Source of the DNA: Streptomyces sp. CB01635
Lineage (GTDB): Bacteria; Actinomycetota; Actinomycetes; Streptomycetales; Streptomycetaceae
Direction of reading: 5' to 3'
NCBI RefSeq assembly: GCF_002803065.1
Contig: NZ_NNBL01000024.1
Span: forward strand, 1 to 64,000
DNA: 64,000 nt
The translations under genes were made by a program, and so were the position numbers. The notes below the pieces were generated by a model. That model saw only the letters and a program-made list of their open reading frames with translations, made no database searches and was not told where the DNA came from. Of this stretch, positions 26,397 through 34,742 are shown in pieces (within the stretch, counting starts at the first letter, position 1; every line of letters begins with the position of its first letter).

Positions 26397-27893
26397 GTGA
26401 CGAAACCCCCTACGCCCACGATCATCGTTGCCGGCGCCGGGCTGAGCGGCCTCTGCGCGGCGGTCTCCGCCCGCGAGGCCGGCGCCAGGGTGGTGCTGCT
26501 GGAAAAGGGCAGCCGCCAGGACGTCGGCGGGAACGCCGCCTTCTCCGGCGGGTTGTTTCTGTTCTGCTATGACGGGCCGGACGATCTGACGTCGATCACG
26601 CAGGACTTCGAGCCAGGCATGAAGGCCGACCGAATCGAGGCACCGCCCTACACCCGCCAGGCCTACGCAGCCGAGCTGATGACAATGAGCGGCGGCCAAT
26701 CCCAGCCACGGCTGGTCAACGCGCTCGCTGAACAATCGTTGGACACGGTTCGCTGGCTGGCCGCGAATGGCGTCCGCTTCACGTTCAACCGAACCCTGGG
26801 GGCCGAGGTCCGCGACGGCACCCTGCACGTTCCCCCCGGCCAGATCCTGACATGCGCCGGCGAGGGAATGTCGCGCGGGTTCGAGGTAATCCGACCCCTG
26901 CTTGCGCACGCCGAACGGATCGGCGTCGAAATACGCTGGTCCGCACCGCTGGCGGAGGTGCTGCGCAGCGACGGCCGCGTCACAGGTGCCACGCTCGGCG
27001 ACGGTGGCGAGACCGTGCCTGCCGATGCCGTAGTGGTCGCCACCGGCGGCTTCCAGGCCAGTGGTGAACTGCGGCGCGAGTACCTGGGGCCGCAGTGGGA
27101 AACGGTGCGGCTGCGTGGCACCCGCCTGGCCACGGGCGACGGGATCCAGGCCGCACTTCGCGCCGGGGCGGAGAAGGCCGGGGCCTGGTCGAGCTGCCAC
27201 TCGGCCGCGGTCGATCCGATCATGCCCTCACCGCAGCGCAGTGAGGCCTCACCGCCGTTCCCGCTGCACGGCTTCTGGCTCGGCGTGCTCATCAACCGCG
27301 ACGGCGAGCGGTTCGTCGACGAGGGCCCAGGCCCGTGGGTCAAGAACTACTCGAAGATGGGCAAGGCGATCATGACTCAGCCCGGGTGCGAGGCCTTCGA
27401 GATCTTCGACCAGCGCACCGCGGCCAAAGTGGCCGATGAGTTCGCCGGCGCAGCGGTGCCCATCATCGCGCGCACGGTCCCGGAGCTCGCCGAGCGGATC
27501 GGGGTGCCCGCCGACCGGCTGGCGCACACGCTCGAGACGTACAACAACGCCTGTCCGCCCGGTAACGACACAACCGAAGATCGCGGCACGGTCGGCATTA
27601 CACCGCCCAAGTCCCGCTGGGCCTCGCCCCTCGACCGGCCACCGTTCGTCGCCTATCACGCCGTCGCGGGGCTCACCTTCACCTTCGGCGGCATCCGGAT
27701 CGACCCGGACGGGCGGGCGCTCGCAGCGGACGGGACGCCGGTACCCGGTCTGTACGCGGCCGGCGAGGCTATCGGCGGTCTGTTCTACGGCGACTATCCG
27801 GGTGGCGCCGCCCTCATGCGAGCCGCAGTGTTCGGCCGCGCGGCCGGACACACTGCCGCGACCGAAACCAAGCCTGTTCCTCACCCGGCCTGA
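26397..27893 (+). CDS. FAD-dependent dehydrogenase, fumarate reductase/TcuA-like
   Basis: The 498-residue flavoprotein has the FAD loop IIVAGAGLSGLCAAVSAREAG, the GGNAAFSGGLFLF segment, ATGGFQASGELRREYLG, and the C-terminal AVAGLTFTFGGIRIDPDG and AGEAIGGLFYGDYPGG blocks. This combination is closest to tricarballylate dehydrogenase (TcuA) and 3-ketosteroid dehydrogenase relatives, which desaturate next to a carbonyl or carboxyl. GTG at 26397 has AAGGAGG four bases upstream; an ATG at 26379 is an alternative. It is the last gene of the operon; TcuA-type enzymes also pair with MHS transporters, as here. Confidence 0.85.
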   Translation: MTKPPTPTIIVAGAGLSGLCAAVSAREAGARVVLLEKGSRQDVGGNAAFSGGLFLFCYDGPDDLTSITQDFEPGMKADRIEAPPYTRQAYAAELMTMSGGQSQPRLVNALAEQSLDTVRWLAANGVRFTFNRTLGAEVRDGTLHVPPGQILTCAGEGMSRGFEVIRPLLAHAERIGVEIRWSAPLAEVLRSDGRVTGATLGDGGETVPADAVVVATGGFQASGELRREYLGPQWETVRLRGTRLATGDGIQAALRAGAEKAGAWSSCHSAAVDPIMPSPQRSEASPPFPLHGFWLGVLINRDGERFVDEGPGPWVKNYSKMGKAIMTQPGCEAFEIFDQRTAAKVADEFAGAAVPIIARTVPELAERIGVPADRLAHTLETYNNACPPGNDTTEDRGTVGITPPKSRWASPLDRPPFVAYHAVAGLTFTFGGIRIDPDGRALAADGTPVPGLYAAGEAIGGLFYGDYPGGAALMRAAVFGRAAGHTAATETKPVPHPA

Positions 27894-27899
27894 AGGGCG

Positions 27900-28640
27900 C
27901 GGGGCAGGCCGCACAGGGACGGGCTGCGGTCGAGCTCGTCGATCCGGCCCACAATCGCCTGGCTGCCTGCCCGCCCGTAGAGCGGGTCGGCAGCCAGGTG
28001 GAATCGCGCAATGACCTCGTCAACGGTCATCGAGGCGAAGGTGTCCTGCTCTACGACGAGCGTGTGCCCGTGGCCGAACAGGACACGGACGCTCGATCCG
28101 TTGCGGATCGGGGACGCCACCGGCGGCCTCAGCCCTTGGCCGGCCTCGTCCTCGAAGCAGAACCAGGCGCCCAGGTCCGCCGCCGTCCTTTTATGACGGG
28201 CCACTGCTCGTCCTTCCACGCGGCGATCCTCGTCGCGCTCGGCGGCCTTGCGGAAGGGGACCTGCACGCTCCAGCCGATGCGGTGCAGCAGCAGGTCCAG
28301 CCCGGCCAAGGTGTACTCGACGCTCTGCCCGGCAGCCGCGGGCTGGAGCGATCAGTGCTGGACCCTGGCAAGGGTTGCCGAGGTGGTGCGACGCCGGTTC
28401 GGCATCCAACACCGCCTCCAGCACACGCAGTTGACTCGCATCAAGCTCGCAGCGGGCACCGCCGGGCCCCTTGGAGGCCAGGGCCTGCCGACCACCCGCA
28501 GCCAACGCCCGCCGCCAGCGAATCGCCGACATCCGAGTCACCCGGAAACGCCGGGCCACCTCCCGGCCACTGGCCCCCGCCTCGATCAGATCAGCGGCCG
28601 CCAATCGGACCCCCTCACGCCGAACCCGCTCCTCGGTCGT
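27900..28640 (-). pseudogene. IS630-family transposase remnant with an internal inversion
   Basis: The minus strand encodes the helix-turn-helix start (LIEAGASGREVARRFRVTRM, LRVLEAVLDAEP at ~28604-28405), then from ~28325 GLDLLLHRIGWSVQVPFRKA, WKDEQWPVIKGRRRTWAPG and FEDEAGQGLRPP in shifted frames. The expected piece between them, PAAAGWSDQCWTLARVAEVV-RRRFG, lies on the plus strand at ~28326-28403, so ~78 bases were inverted in place. After GLRPP the minus-strand frame runs into an unrelated sequence (TFASMTVDEVIARFHLAADP) to the stop. The DDE catalytic half is missing. Confidence 0.7.
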
Positions 28641-28759
28641 CGGCCCTTCGCCATCGGATTACCTCATCCCTCCGGCATGGCGCAGCCCACAACAGCCGAC
28701 ACGACCCTACGTAACCCACACCTTGAAGATCTCTAGCTGTTTGGGCTACATCGGCGGGC

Positions 28760-29281
28760 CTAATCCTCGCGGCGGTCCATGTCCCGGAGTTCCTTCTCCA
28801 CCACGAGCGCGGCCTGTCGCAGGCGGTGGTCGGTGGCGACGACGTCGTCCCGCCCGAGCATGGCGTTCAGCGTGTCGCTGATCTTGAGGACCTCGTCGCT
28901 CATCTCTCTCAAGGCGGTCGAGCCTGCCTCGGTGAGCTGGAGCGAGAGGGCCCGTTCGTTCTCCGGGTGTGCGTCACGGGCCACGAAGCCGCGGTTCTCC
29001 AACTGGGTGACGATCCGCGTCATGGTCTGCGGCCGCGCGTAGCAGCGTCGTGACAGCTGAGCGAGGCTGAGATGCGGCTGATGGGCCAGGATCCGCAGGG
29101 CGGTGTAACTGGACAGCGTCATCTTCCAGGGACGCAGTCGCGCGTTCCCGATCCTGGTGACCGCCCGCTCGAACCGGAAGGCAGCGTCGATCATCGAGGA
29201 CGCTTCGTCCATGCCGGCGGTGGCCCCGGTCGGCGAGCGACCGTCGTCGAACGGGTTGATGTAGGGCAGTTCGCTTGTCAC
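28760..29281 (-). CDS. MarR-family transcriptional regulator
   Basis: The ~173-residue protein has the MarR winged helix: YTALRILAHQPHLSLAQLSR, RCYARPQTMTRIVTQLENRG, FVARDAHPENERALSLQLTEAG. The frame is open up to 29359 but codons above 29281 overlap the operator cluster, so I take the GTG at 29281 (VTSELPYINPF); an ATG further inside (MDEASSM) is possible. It is divergent from the flavin reductase. Repeated AGCATGCTT sites in the shared promoter and in front of the 19893 operon make it the probable ligand-responsive repressor of both. Confidence 0.85.
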   Translation of the reverse strand: MTSELPYINPFDDGRSPTGATAGMDEASSMIDAAFRFERAVTRIGNARLRPWKMTLSSYTALRILAHQPHLSLAQLSRRCYARPQTMTRIVTQLENRGFVARDAHPENERALSLQLTEAGSTALREMSDEVLKISDTLNAMLGRDDVVATDHRLRQAALVVEKELRDMDRRED

Positions 29282-29315
29282 CCATGCAGCATATGGCCTG
29301 TGGAGGCGGAGCATC

Positions 29316-29365
29316 AGCATGCTTGCAGGCAAGTAAGCATGCTTGTATGCTATCAGCATGCTTAC
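29316..29365. promoter_or_regulatory. Triple AGCATGCTT operator cluster at the MarR promoter
   Basis: Three related sites lie at 29316-29326 (AGCATGCTTGC), 29335-29345 (AAGCATGCTTG) and 29355-29365 (AGCATGCTTAC). The outer two are 39 bases apart and match, in sequence and spacing, the pair at 19628-19677. The middle site contains the perfect palindrome AAGCATGCTT. The cluster sits between the divergent MarR and flavin reductase genes, and the third site covers the reductase start codon. Confidence 0.82.
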
Positions 29366-29867
29366 ACATACAACCTCTCAGCACTCAGGCCTCGACGCTG
29401 CGCATTTTCGTACCGTCCTCGGGCACTTCCCCAGCGGCATCACCGCGATCACTTCGCGCGATGCGCAGGGCAGGCCGGTGGGGATGACCGTCGCGTCGTT
29501 CACCTCGGTCTCACTCACCCCACCGCTCGTGGCCTTCCTGCCCGGCAAGTCGTCGTCGACGTTCCCGGTCATAGCCGAGCGAGGCACCTTCTGTGTGAAC
29601 ATCCTCGCCACCGACCAAGAGCGGATCTGCCGTGCTCTGTCGGTGTCGGGAGGCGACAAGTTCGCCGAGGTGACCTGGCGGCCCGGACCGAATGGAGACC
29701 CGGTCATCGACGGCGTGGTCGCCTGGATCGGCTGCACGATCGAAGCCGTGCACGACGCCGGTGACCACCACATCGTCATCGGACGTGTCGACGACCTCGA
29801 CGCCGACAGTACGGCGTCACCCCTGCTGTTCTTCCGAAGCCGCTACAACCACCTCGTACCCGCCTGA
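29358..29867 (+). CDS. Flavin reductase (HpaC/DIM6-like)
   Basis: The ~169-residue protein has the flavin reductase signature: FRTVLGHFPSGITAITSRD, VGMTVASFTSVSLTPPLVAF, RGTFCVNILATDQERICRA and a C-terminal LLFFRSRYNHLVPA. It would supply FMNH2 to a two-component monooxygenase, most likely the SsuD-related enzyme encoded 6 kb upstream and sharing the same operators. The only good start, ATG at 29358, lies inside an operator and has no Shine-Dalgarno, so the mRNA may be leaderless. Confidence 0.87.
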   Translation: MLTHTTSQHSGLDAAHFRTVLGHFPSGITAITSRDAQGRPVGMTVASFTSVSLTPPLVAFLPGKSSSTFPVIAERGTFCVNILATDQERICRALSVSGGDKFAEVTWRPGPNGDPVIDGVVAWIGCTIEAVHDAGDHHIVIGRVDDLDADSTASPLLFFRSRYNHLVPA

Positions 29868-29943
29868 TCGGCAGCACCCCACACGCCTACGGGAGGCTCA
29901 GAAGCAGGAGCCTCAGAACATCGGCAGGAGAAGGGCCATCGAC

Positions 29944-30750
29944 ATGGGTTGCGGAGTTCCGTGCGAACTGATCGACGATCTCGCGGCAGAGTTCAACTCG
30001 CTGCAGACACTCATCACATCAGGGACAGACCTACGGCAGCCAACTCCGGCCGCAGGCTGGGACATCGGAGCAAGCGTGTCGCACCTGATCGGCTGCGACC
30101 TTCTGGCCGAGAAAGCGATCGCCACTCCCGGCGCATTCCAGTGTGCCCTTCCCGCCGCGGACGATGGCCTGACCGAGCTCCTCGCAGGCCACATCGCGGC
30201 CCGCCAAGACCTCCGGGTGGAGCAATTGCGACAGGAATGGACTGACGCCTTCACGGCACTGCTGCGGGCATTTCAGTCCGCGCATCAGCACCAGAAGGTT
30301 CCTTGGTTCGGGCCGCCGATGAGCCCGGCGACGCTGGCCACAGCTCGCCTGATGGAATACTGGGCCCACGGACAGGATGTCGCCGAAGCCCTGAAGGTCG
30401 TCCGCCAGCACACGGACCGGATCCGCCACGTTTGCCACCTCGGGTTCGCGACCTTCGAATTCAGCTTCGCCAACCGTGGTCTGCCCGTGCCGCCATCTCC
30501 GCCACGCGTCGAACTGCGCCTACCCAGCGGCCGACCATGGGTCCGCGGCCCCGAAGACGCCCATGCCGTCGTCACCGGCGACGCACTCGACTTCGCCCTG
30601 GCAGTCACCCAGCGCAGGCATTGGCTCGACACCTCCCTGACCTATCAGGGCGAGGTCGCCGAGCAATGGCTCGCCATCGCCCAATGTTTCGCGGGTCCGC
30701 CCGGCCCGGGGCGGGCGCCGAGCGAAGTACCGTCCGCGCGTGGGCAGTAG
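29944..30750 (+). CDS. TIGR03084-family metal-binding protein (DinB/mycothiol-type fold)
   Basis: The 268-residue protein has the maleylpyruvate-isomerase/DinB four-helix bundle with putative metal ligands in GWDIGASVSHLIGCD and MEYWAHGQDVAEAL, and the C-terminal RVELRLPSGRPWVRGPED typical of TIGR03084 proteins. Members of this fold often use mycothiol to isomerise or detoxify reactive intermediates. AGGAGAAGG precedes the ATG at 29944. It follows the flavin reductase by 76 bases and is probably part of the MarR regulon. Exact reaction unknown. Confidence 0.8.
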   Translation: MGCGVPCELIDDLAAEFNSLQTLITSGTDLRQPTPAAGWDIGASVSHLIGCDLLAEKAIATPGAFQCALPAADDGLTELLAGHIAARQDLRVEQLRQEWTDAFTALLRAFQSAHQHQKVPWFGPPMSPATLATARLMEYWAHGQDVAEALKVVRQHTDRIRHVCHLGFATFEFSFANRGLPVPPSPPRVELRLPSGRPWVRGPEDAHAVVTGDALDFALAVTQRRHWLDTSLTYQGEVAEQWLAIAQCFAGPPGPGRAPSEVPSARGQ

Positions 30751-31439
30751 TTGCAGTACTTGGGGGAGGCGGGAGGGCCACCGCGGCGACGGGGCCAGCG
30801 CCGATAGGCATTCTGTCGCACGGTGTGGACGGCGACAGGAGCAGCATGCGGTCGTGCCACGGGGCCGTGGCACAGGGCCTGCAGGACGGGGGCGGGCGTG
30901 CCGTGGTCCGTCAGTGTGAGGGCCACGTGGAGGCTGGGGCGCGCCGCCCGTCCGGTGACATGGGTGCTCGCCTGCTCGACGCCGGGCAGGGCACGCGCTT
31001 CGGCGGTGACCGCATTACTGAGGGCGCGGCCCCGCAGTTCGACGCTTTCTGGTGGAGGCGTGCCGCCCAGGTGCACTGAACCGGGGCGGTGGCGCAACTG
31101 TGCGAGCAGCCAGAGCAGGGCGAAAACGGCGGCCAGAACCAGGCCGGCGATGACGGCGGGCCACCACCACCAGCCCTGGTCGCTCCACCCGATGCGGTCG
31201 GCGTTGCTGAGCAGGACGTCGTGGGGCGTGGTGAGGGGCCAGTCGGCGGGCGCGGCCAGGTGAAGCCGGCGGTAGAGGTCGAGGCCTGCGGTGAGGATCA
31301 GCAGACCGCCGCCCAGCAGCACCAGGCCGCTGAGGGCCATGAGGAGACGGTGTAGCCGGACCAACTGCAGCAGACCAAGCCGCGTCCGGTGTGCCCCGTC
31401 GCTCTTCGTCAAATCGCCGCAGCGGCGCCGCCTGCGCAT
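30645..31439 (-). CDS. AmaP-type alkaline-shock membrane anchor, 3' end rearranged
   Basis: The frame has two hydrophobic helices (LLMALSGLVLLGGGLLILTAGL and WWWWPAVIAGLVLAAVFALL) followed by an Asp23/AmaP-like domain (SVELRGRALSNAVTAEAR, LPGVEQASTHVTGRAA, VLQALCHGPVAR). In Streptomyces, AmaP anchors Asp23-type proteins and its gene sits in an asp23 cluster. No Asp23 gene is present here. After CHGPVAR the expected tail is missing and the frame continues antisense to the TIGR03084 gene, so the 3' end is probably replaced. Confidence 0.65.
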   Translation of the reverse strand: MRRRRRCGDLTKSDGAHRTRLGLLQLVRLHRLLMALSGLVLLGGGLLILTAGLDLYRRLHLAAPADWPLTTPHDVLLSNADRIGWSDQGWWWWPAVIAGLVLAAVFALLWLLAQLRHRPGSVHLGGTPPPESVELRGRALSNAVTAEARALPGVEQASTHVTGRAARPSLHVALTLTDHGTPAPVLQALCHGPVARPHAAPVAVHTVRQNAYRRWPRRRGGPPASPKYCNYCPRADGTSLGARPGPGGPAKHWAMASHCSATSP

Positions 31440-31637
31440 TCGCGCTGCTTCCCCGCGGACCAGAGGTGGATTGCCGCCGCTACCGCGGGGTGGCCGCAGC
31501 CCGGAAAGCTGCGTGAGCGTCCTGCAGTCTCAGGTGGGAACCACGACCGGATCCGCTGGAAGCATCACAAGCCCGGCAGGTATTTAGCCAACCGTCCGGG
31601 CCGGCCCTGCGCTTGCCGAAAATTCCATCCGTGCAGT

Positions 31638-32195
31638 TCAGGCGGCATGTTGGTATTCGTGGAGGACTCCGCCGAGGCGGTCTTTGCTGCGTACCTTCAG
31701 CCGGGTGATCCGTGGGTGGGTGAGCGGTTCGGGGACGGCGCGCAGGGGTGCTGCCTGCTGCATTGCTTGGTGGGGACGGTGAGTGTTGTCGTGCAGCTCG
31801 AACTGGCGTAGCGCACGGTGCAGATGCTGCTCGTTCCAGATGAGGGTGCGGTTCCGGAGTTCGTGGCGGCAAGTCTGGACCCAGCGTTCCATGATGGCGT
31901 TCATGCGGGGTATCTGGACGCCCGTGAGGACGACTCGAATGCCGGCGCCGGCCAGGATCTGGTCGAAGAGGGCGGGATACTTTGCGTCCCGGTCCCGGAT
32001 CAGGTACGTGATGGCGGCGTCGGCGTCCGTCAGGTCCATCACCAGGTTCCGGGCTGCCTGGGCGACCAGGCTGCGGTGGGGTGTGCGGTGGTGCCGAGGA
32101 CGCGGCGGGTGGTGTGCTCGATGGTCGCGAGGATGTACTGGCGTTGGCCGGTGAGGTGATGCCTCGATGAAGTCGCAGGCGAGGAGGGATTGTCC
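31638..32195 (-). mobile_element. Integrase-type transposase remnant, C-terminal half
   Basis: From the right, one frame reads LTGQRQYILATIEHTTRRVL then GTTAHPTAAW; a frame change near 32040 leads into MDLTDADAAITYLIRDRDAK, YPALFDQILA, WVQTCRHELRNRTLIWNEQH and the tail LGGVLHEYQHAA. These are the second and third blocks of an rve (integrase core) transposase, IS3/IS481-like. The N-terminal half is missing and replaced at ~32195 by an IS5-type fragment. The same family left scars at 420-505 and at the window end. Confidence 0.72.
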
Positions 32196-32450
32196 GGTCG
32201 GCGGTCGACTTCGACACCCCGAACAGCGGGGCTAGTTGCCGCATGGTCAGGTTCGTCCGCGAGTACGCGGCGACCAGCAGCACCCGGTCCTCCAGCGACA
32301 GCTTCCACGGTCGGCCCCGCCCGCCGACGTCAGCGCCCTCGCGACGCAGTTGGCTCACCAACTTGCCGAAGGCGCGGGGCTCAGCTCGGTGAACAGGGCT
32401 ATCCAGGACGGCTCCGACGCCGTGATCACACCAGCCACATCCAAGATCAT
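32196..32450 (-). mobile_element. N-terminal fragment of an IS5-family transposase
   Basis: ATG at 32450 begins MILDVAGVITASEPSWIALF, and after a frame change AFGKLVSQLRREGADVGGRG and LLVAAYSRTNLTMRQLAPLF-GVSKSTADR follow. This is the N-terminal helix-turn-helix region of the IS1647-like IS5 group. The DDE domain is absent: homology switches abruptly to the unrelated integrase-type remnant. Confidence 0.7.
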
Positions 32451-32461
32451 CCCACCGGCAA

Positions 32462-32818
32462 TCAGCCGACCAGATGCAGATCCCCACGCCAACTCCCACA
32501 TTGCACGCTGCCGGTGGAGAAGCAGATCTCCAGGCCGACCCGTCCGGTACGGACGTCGAACCTCTGGTCCACTGCGAGCACGACCTCACCCGCGTAGCGG
32601 GCAAACGGCGTCCCGCGCTCACTCGCCACCACCTCGACCCGGCCGCTCTCACCAAGGTCGTATCCCACGTGGGGTGCCGTCTCATCCACGATCAGGCACC
32701 AGTCGGAGCCAGCGGTGATGTGGATGTAGTCACCGACGTCGTCGACGAGCCATATCTCCAGCGGGCCGGCCGCATCCTCGCAATCGTGGCGGTGCCAGGC
32801 AGCCACGACCTGCTTCAC
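32462..32818 (-). CDS. Hypothetical protein, possibly truncated
   Basis: The frame encodes about 118 residues from a GTG at 32818; it is open further upstream to 33118 but that part is low-complexity. The core (VDDVGDYIHITAGSDWCLIV, YDLGESGRVEVVASERGTPF, YAGEVVLAVDQRFDVRTGRV) reads as a genuine beta-rich domain. I do not recognise the family. The start is uncertain because no good ribosome-binding site is visible. It sits inside a cluster of gene fragments. Confidence 0.5.
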   Translation of the reverse strand: MKQVVAAWHRHDCEDAAGPLEIWLVDDVGDYIHITAGSDWCLIVDETAPHVGYDLGESGRVEVVASERGTPFARYAGEVVLAVDQRFDVRTGRVGLEICFSTGSVQCGSWRGDLHLVG

Positions 32819-33077
32819 ACGACGTCCCGCCAGGCGGTCGGGGTCCACCCCCGCTCCATGCAGCGGACACTCGTGCGGTTCCGGCGATGTCACCCGCAGA
32901 CCGTGCCCGGCGCCCGCGCGGCAGGTCACAGGGATTACGGGACGCCCCTTAGCCCTCGCCCCCGACACCGCCGGCGATTCCGAATACCACACAATCGGAA
33001 TGACGCTTCCCGCCAGTCGGTGCCTCCGCCTGGAGTGCGGCTGAACGGCAGGCGTATGCCAATGATCTCGGCGACGA

Positions 33078-33362
33078 GCGCTCCTCATTGCTGTGTCGGC
33101 GAAGTCGAACCGTTCCAAGGCGGATCAGGACCCGTCCACCTGGATGCCACCGTTGGACGGGGACTGGTGCGAGTACATTACTGACTGGATCACCGTGAAG
33201 GTGCGCTGGCAGCTCGCGATCGATCCGCCGGAAGAGGCGGCGCTTGCCGAGAACTCGGCACGCTGTCCCAACGCGCCGGTGACGGTCACCCTCGCACGCA
33301 GACAATACTGGCCCGCGGTGTCGGCGCTCCTCAATGGGCGGCGACACGCGGCCGGGCAGTGA
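33078..33362 (+). pseudogene. C-terminal fragment of an HNH endonuclease-family protein
   Basis: The frame reads LLIAVSAKSNRSKADQDPST, WMPPLDGDWCEYITDWITVK and ENSARCPNAPVTVTLARRQY. It matches the end of secreted HNH (DUF1524/GmrSD C-terminal-like) nucleases, where the N-x-x-K-x-x-x-D-P-x-x-W-x-P-P pattern follows the catalytic centre. The part with the D-H/N nuclease motif is absent upstream, so it cannot be an active enzyme. Confidence 0.65.
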
Positions 33363-34236
33363 GAGCCGGCCGCTCGCGTAACGAAGGGGCGGATATCCAC
33401 AGGCACACACGTCCACGCGGTCGTCGCCGTACAACACTGCCCCTGGATTGCAAAGGGGCGTGTTGCGCACAGGCATGATGCCGTGCTGCGCGGCCTCTAT
33501 TGGATCGTCTACATGGCGATGGGTGGCCTGTTCGCCGTGCTCAAGGCAGGCTGCCTCGGGTAAGCCGTGTCGAAGCAGGTGGTGAACTTCGCGTCCCAGT
33601 CCCGCAAGAGGAACCTCAGTCCCTCCTGCCGGCGCTGAGTCTCAGACCCGAAGGCGTCGTCACGCTCCGGTGAACGCACGGAACGTGGCCAGGAGAGGGA
33701 GTTGCCGATGAGGCGGGAGACCTAGCATCCCGGCGCATCGTAGGCGAGTCCATGGTGCGGCCCGCGGCGCTCATCCGGGCCGGACGGCCCACAGCGTCGT
33801 ACTGCCAAGTTGTGGTGACGCCGGTCGGAGTGGTGAACCGACAAGCAACTAGTCCAACTACCCTGGGTCAGGTAGCTGTTACAGGTTTCTCTACCTCATC
33901 AAGCACCCGGCTGCGCTCCGCTCCGCCGGGCGGGCTTCCCGGCTCCGCTCGGGGCGCCGCTCCTGCCTTCGGCCCGCTCCGCCTCGGCTGCGCCGACGCC
34001 CGCCCACATATGGATAGGCCCGGAGGTCATGAGTCGAGCATTCGACGTTCACGGCCCACGGTCAAGGACATGCCTCCGGCGGGGGAGCGGCCAGCACCGG
34101 GATGGGGGCGTCGTTCCCGGCCACGGGCACATCTTGGCGAGCGTGGTGGGCTGAGGTAGGCAGCCAAGATTGGCTCAACCGACCTGGGACATTGCAAGCT
34201 ACGATCTCGCCCACACGAGGGGAAAGGACGATCATC
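33363..34236. other. Gap, with a GCTCCGC-rich patch at 33905-34005
   Basis: About 870 bases without a supported gene. The interval 33905-34005 is made of alternating GCTCCGCTCCG and GCTGCGCC-like words with strong strand skew, followed by CACATATGG. Such patches are common in intergenic parts of actinomycete integrative plasmids; here it lies 550 bases from a tRNA-derived att-like site. No function is shown. Confidence 0.35.
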
Positions 34237-34449
34237 GTGGCTATGGGACTCGCGGGACTACCCGGCAGAGAGTGGATGATCAGAAATGCGAAGGGTCGGA
34301 AGTATCACTACGACTCGGAGGAGGAGGCGTTCGCGGAGCTCGCCGAGTATGGGGAGGGTGCCACCGTGTGGACCCGTGACGTCTACCGGGTGCTGTTCAT
34401 AACCCGGTCTGTTGACGGCTGGAAGCAGATCCCCAATCCACGCAGCTAG
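34237..34449 (+). CDS. Small hypothetical protein
   Basis: A 70-residue protein starting at GTG 34237 with GAAAGGA eight bases upstream (ATG at 34243 is the alternative). The sequence (REWMIRNAKGRKYHYDSEEE, AFAELAEYGEGATVWTRDVY, RVLFITRSVDGWKQIPNPRS) is compact, charged and protein-like, with no signal or membrane segment. I do not recognise the family. It ends 68 bases before the hairpin of the tRNA-Ser fragment. Confidence 0.6.
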   Translation: MAMGLAGLPGREWMIRNAKGRKYHYDSEEEAFAELAEYGEGATVWTRDVYRVLFITRSVDGWKQIPNPRS

Positions 34450-34516
34450 CGTGCCCGTGCCCGATCGACCGGGGACTGGCGGGGAATGGCGGTCATCAAC
34501 AGGTAGTACGCATGAC

Positions 34517-34553
34517 GAAGGCCCCCGACCGGTGTTGCTGGTCAGGGGCCTTC
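34517..34553 (-). terminator. Hairpin terminator after the tRNA-Ser fragment
   Basis: GAAGGCCCCCGACC pairs with GGTCAGGGGCCTTC (one C-A mismatch) around a 9-base loop. In minus-strand direction it lies just beyond the 3' end of the tRNA-Ser piece, the usual place of a tRNA terminator in Streptomyces. Confidence 0.7.
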
Positions 34554-34560
34554 AACCTGC

Positions 34561-34618
34561 GCGGTGGGTGTGAGATTCGAACCCACGGTGATTCTCGCCG
34601 CGACGGTTTTCAAGACGT
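34561..34618 (-). tRNA. 3' fragment of tRNA-Ser(UGA), probable att scar
   Basis: On the minus strand the sequence gives an anticodon loop CTTGAAAA (anticodon UGA) with part of its stem, a serine-type long variable arm (GTCGCGGCGAGAATC), the T arm GTGGGTTCGAATCTCAC and the 3' acceptor strand ACCCACC. The D arm and the 5' acceptor strand are not found beyond 34620. A tRNA cut at the anticodon stem, with its terminator retained, is what integration of an element using the tRNA 3' end as attachment site leaves behind. Confidence 0.65.
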
Positions 34619-34742
34619 CACGACGGCACATAGACAACGGCCTTTGACCTGCGGGAACTCATCGATGCGCTGCCTTCCCTCGCTCCATGGCCCATACATG
34701 GCCCAGGGAAGCCCAATCCGACTGACTGGTCACACTGATCAC

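Noticed and set aside
33482..33562. 27-codon hydrophobic frame (VLRGLYWIVYMAMGG...)
   Set aside because: No ribosome-binding site and no relative; short hydrophobic frames arise by chance.
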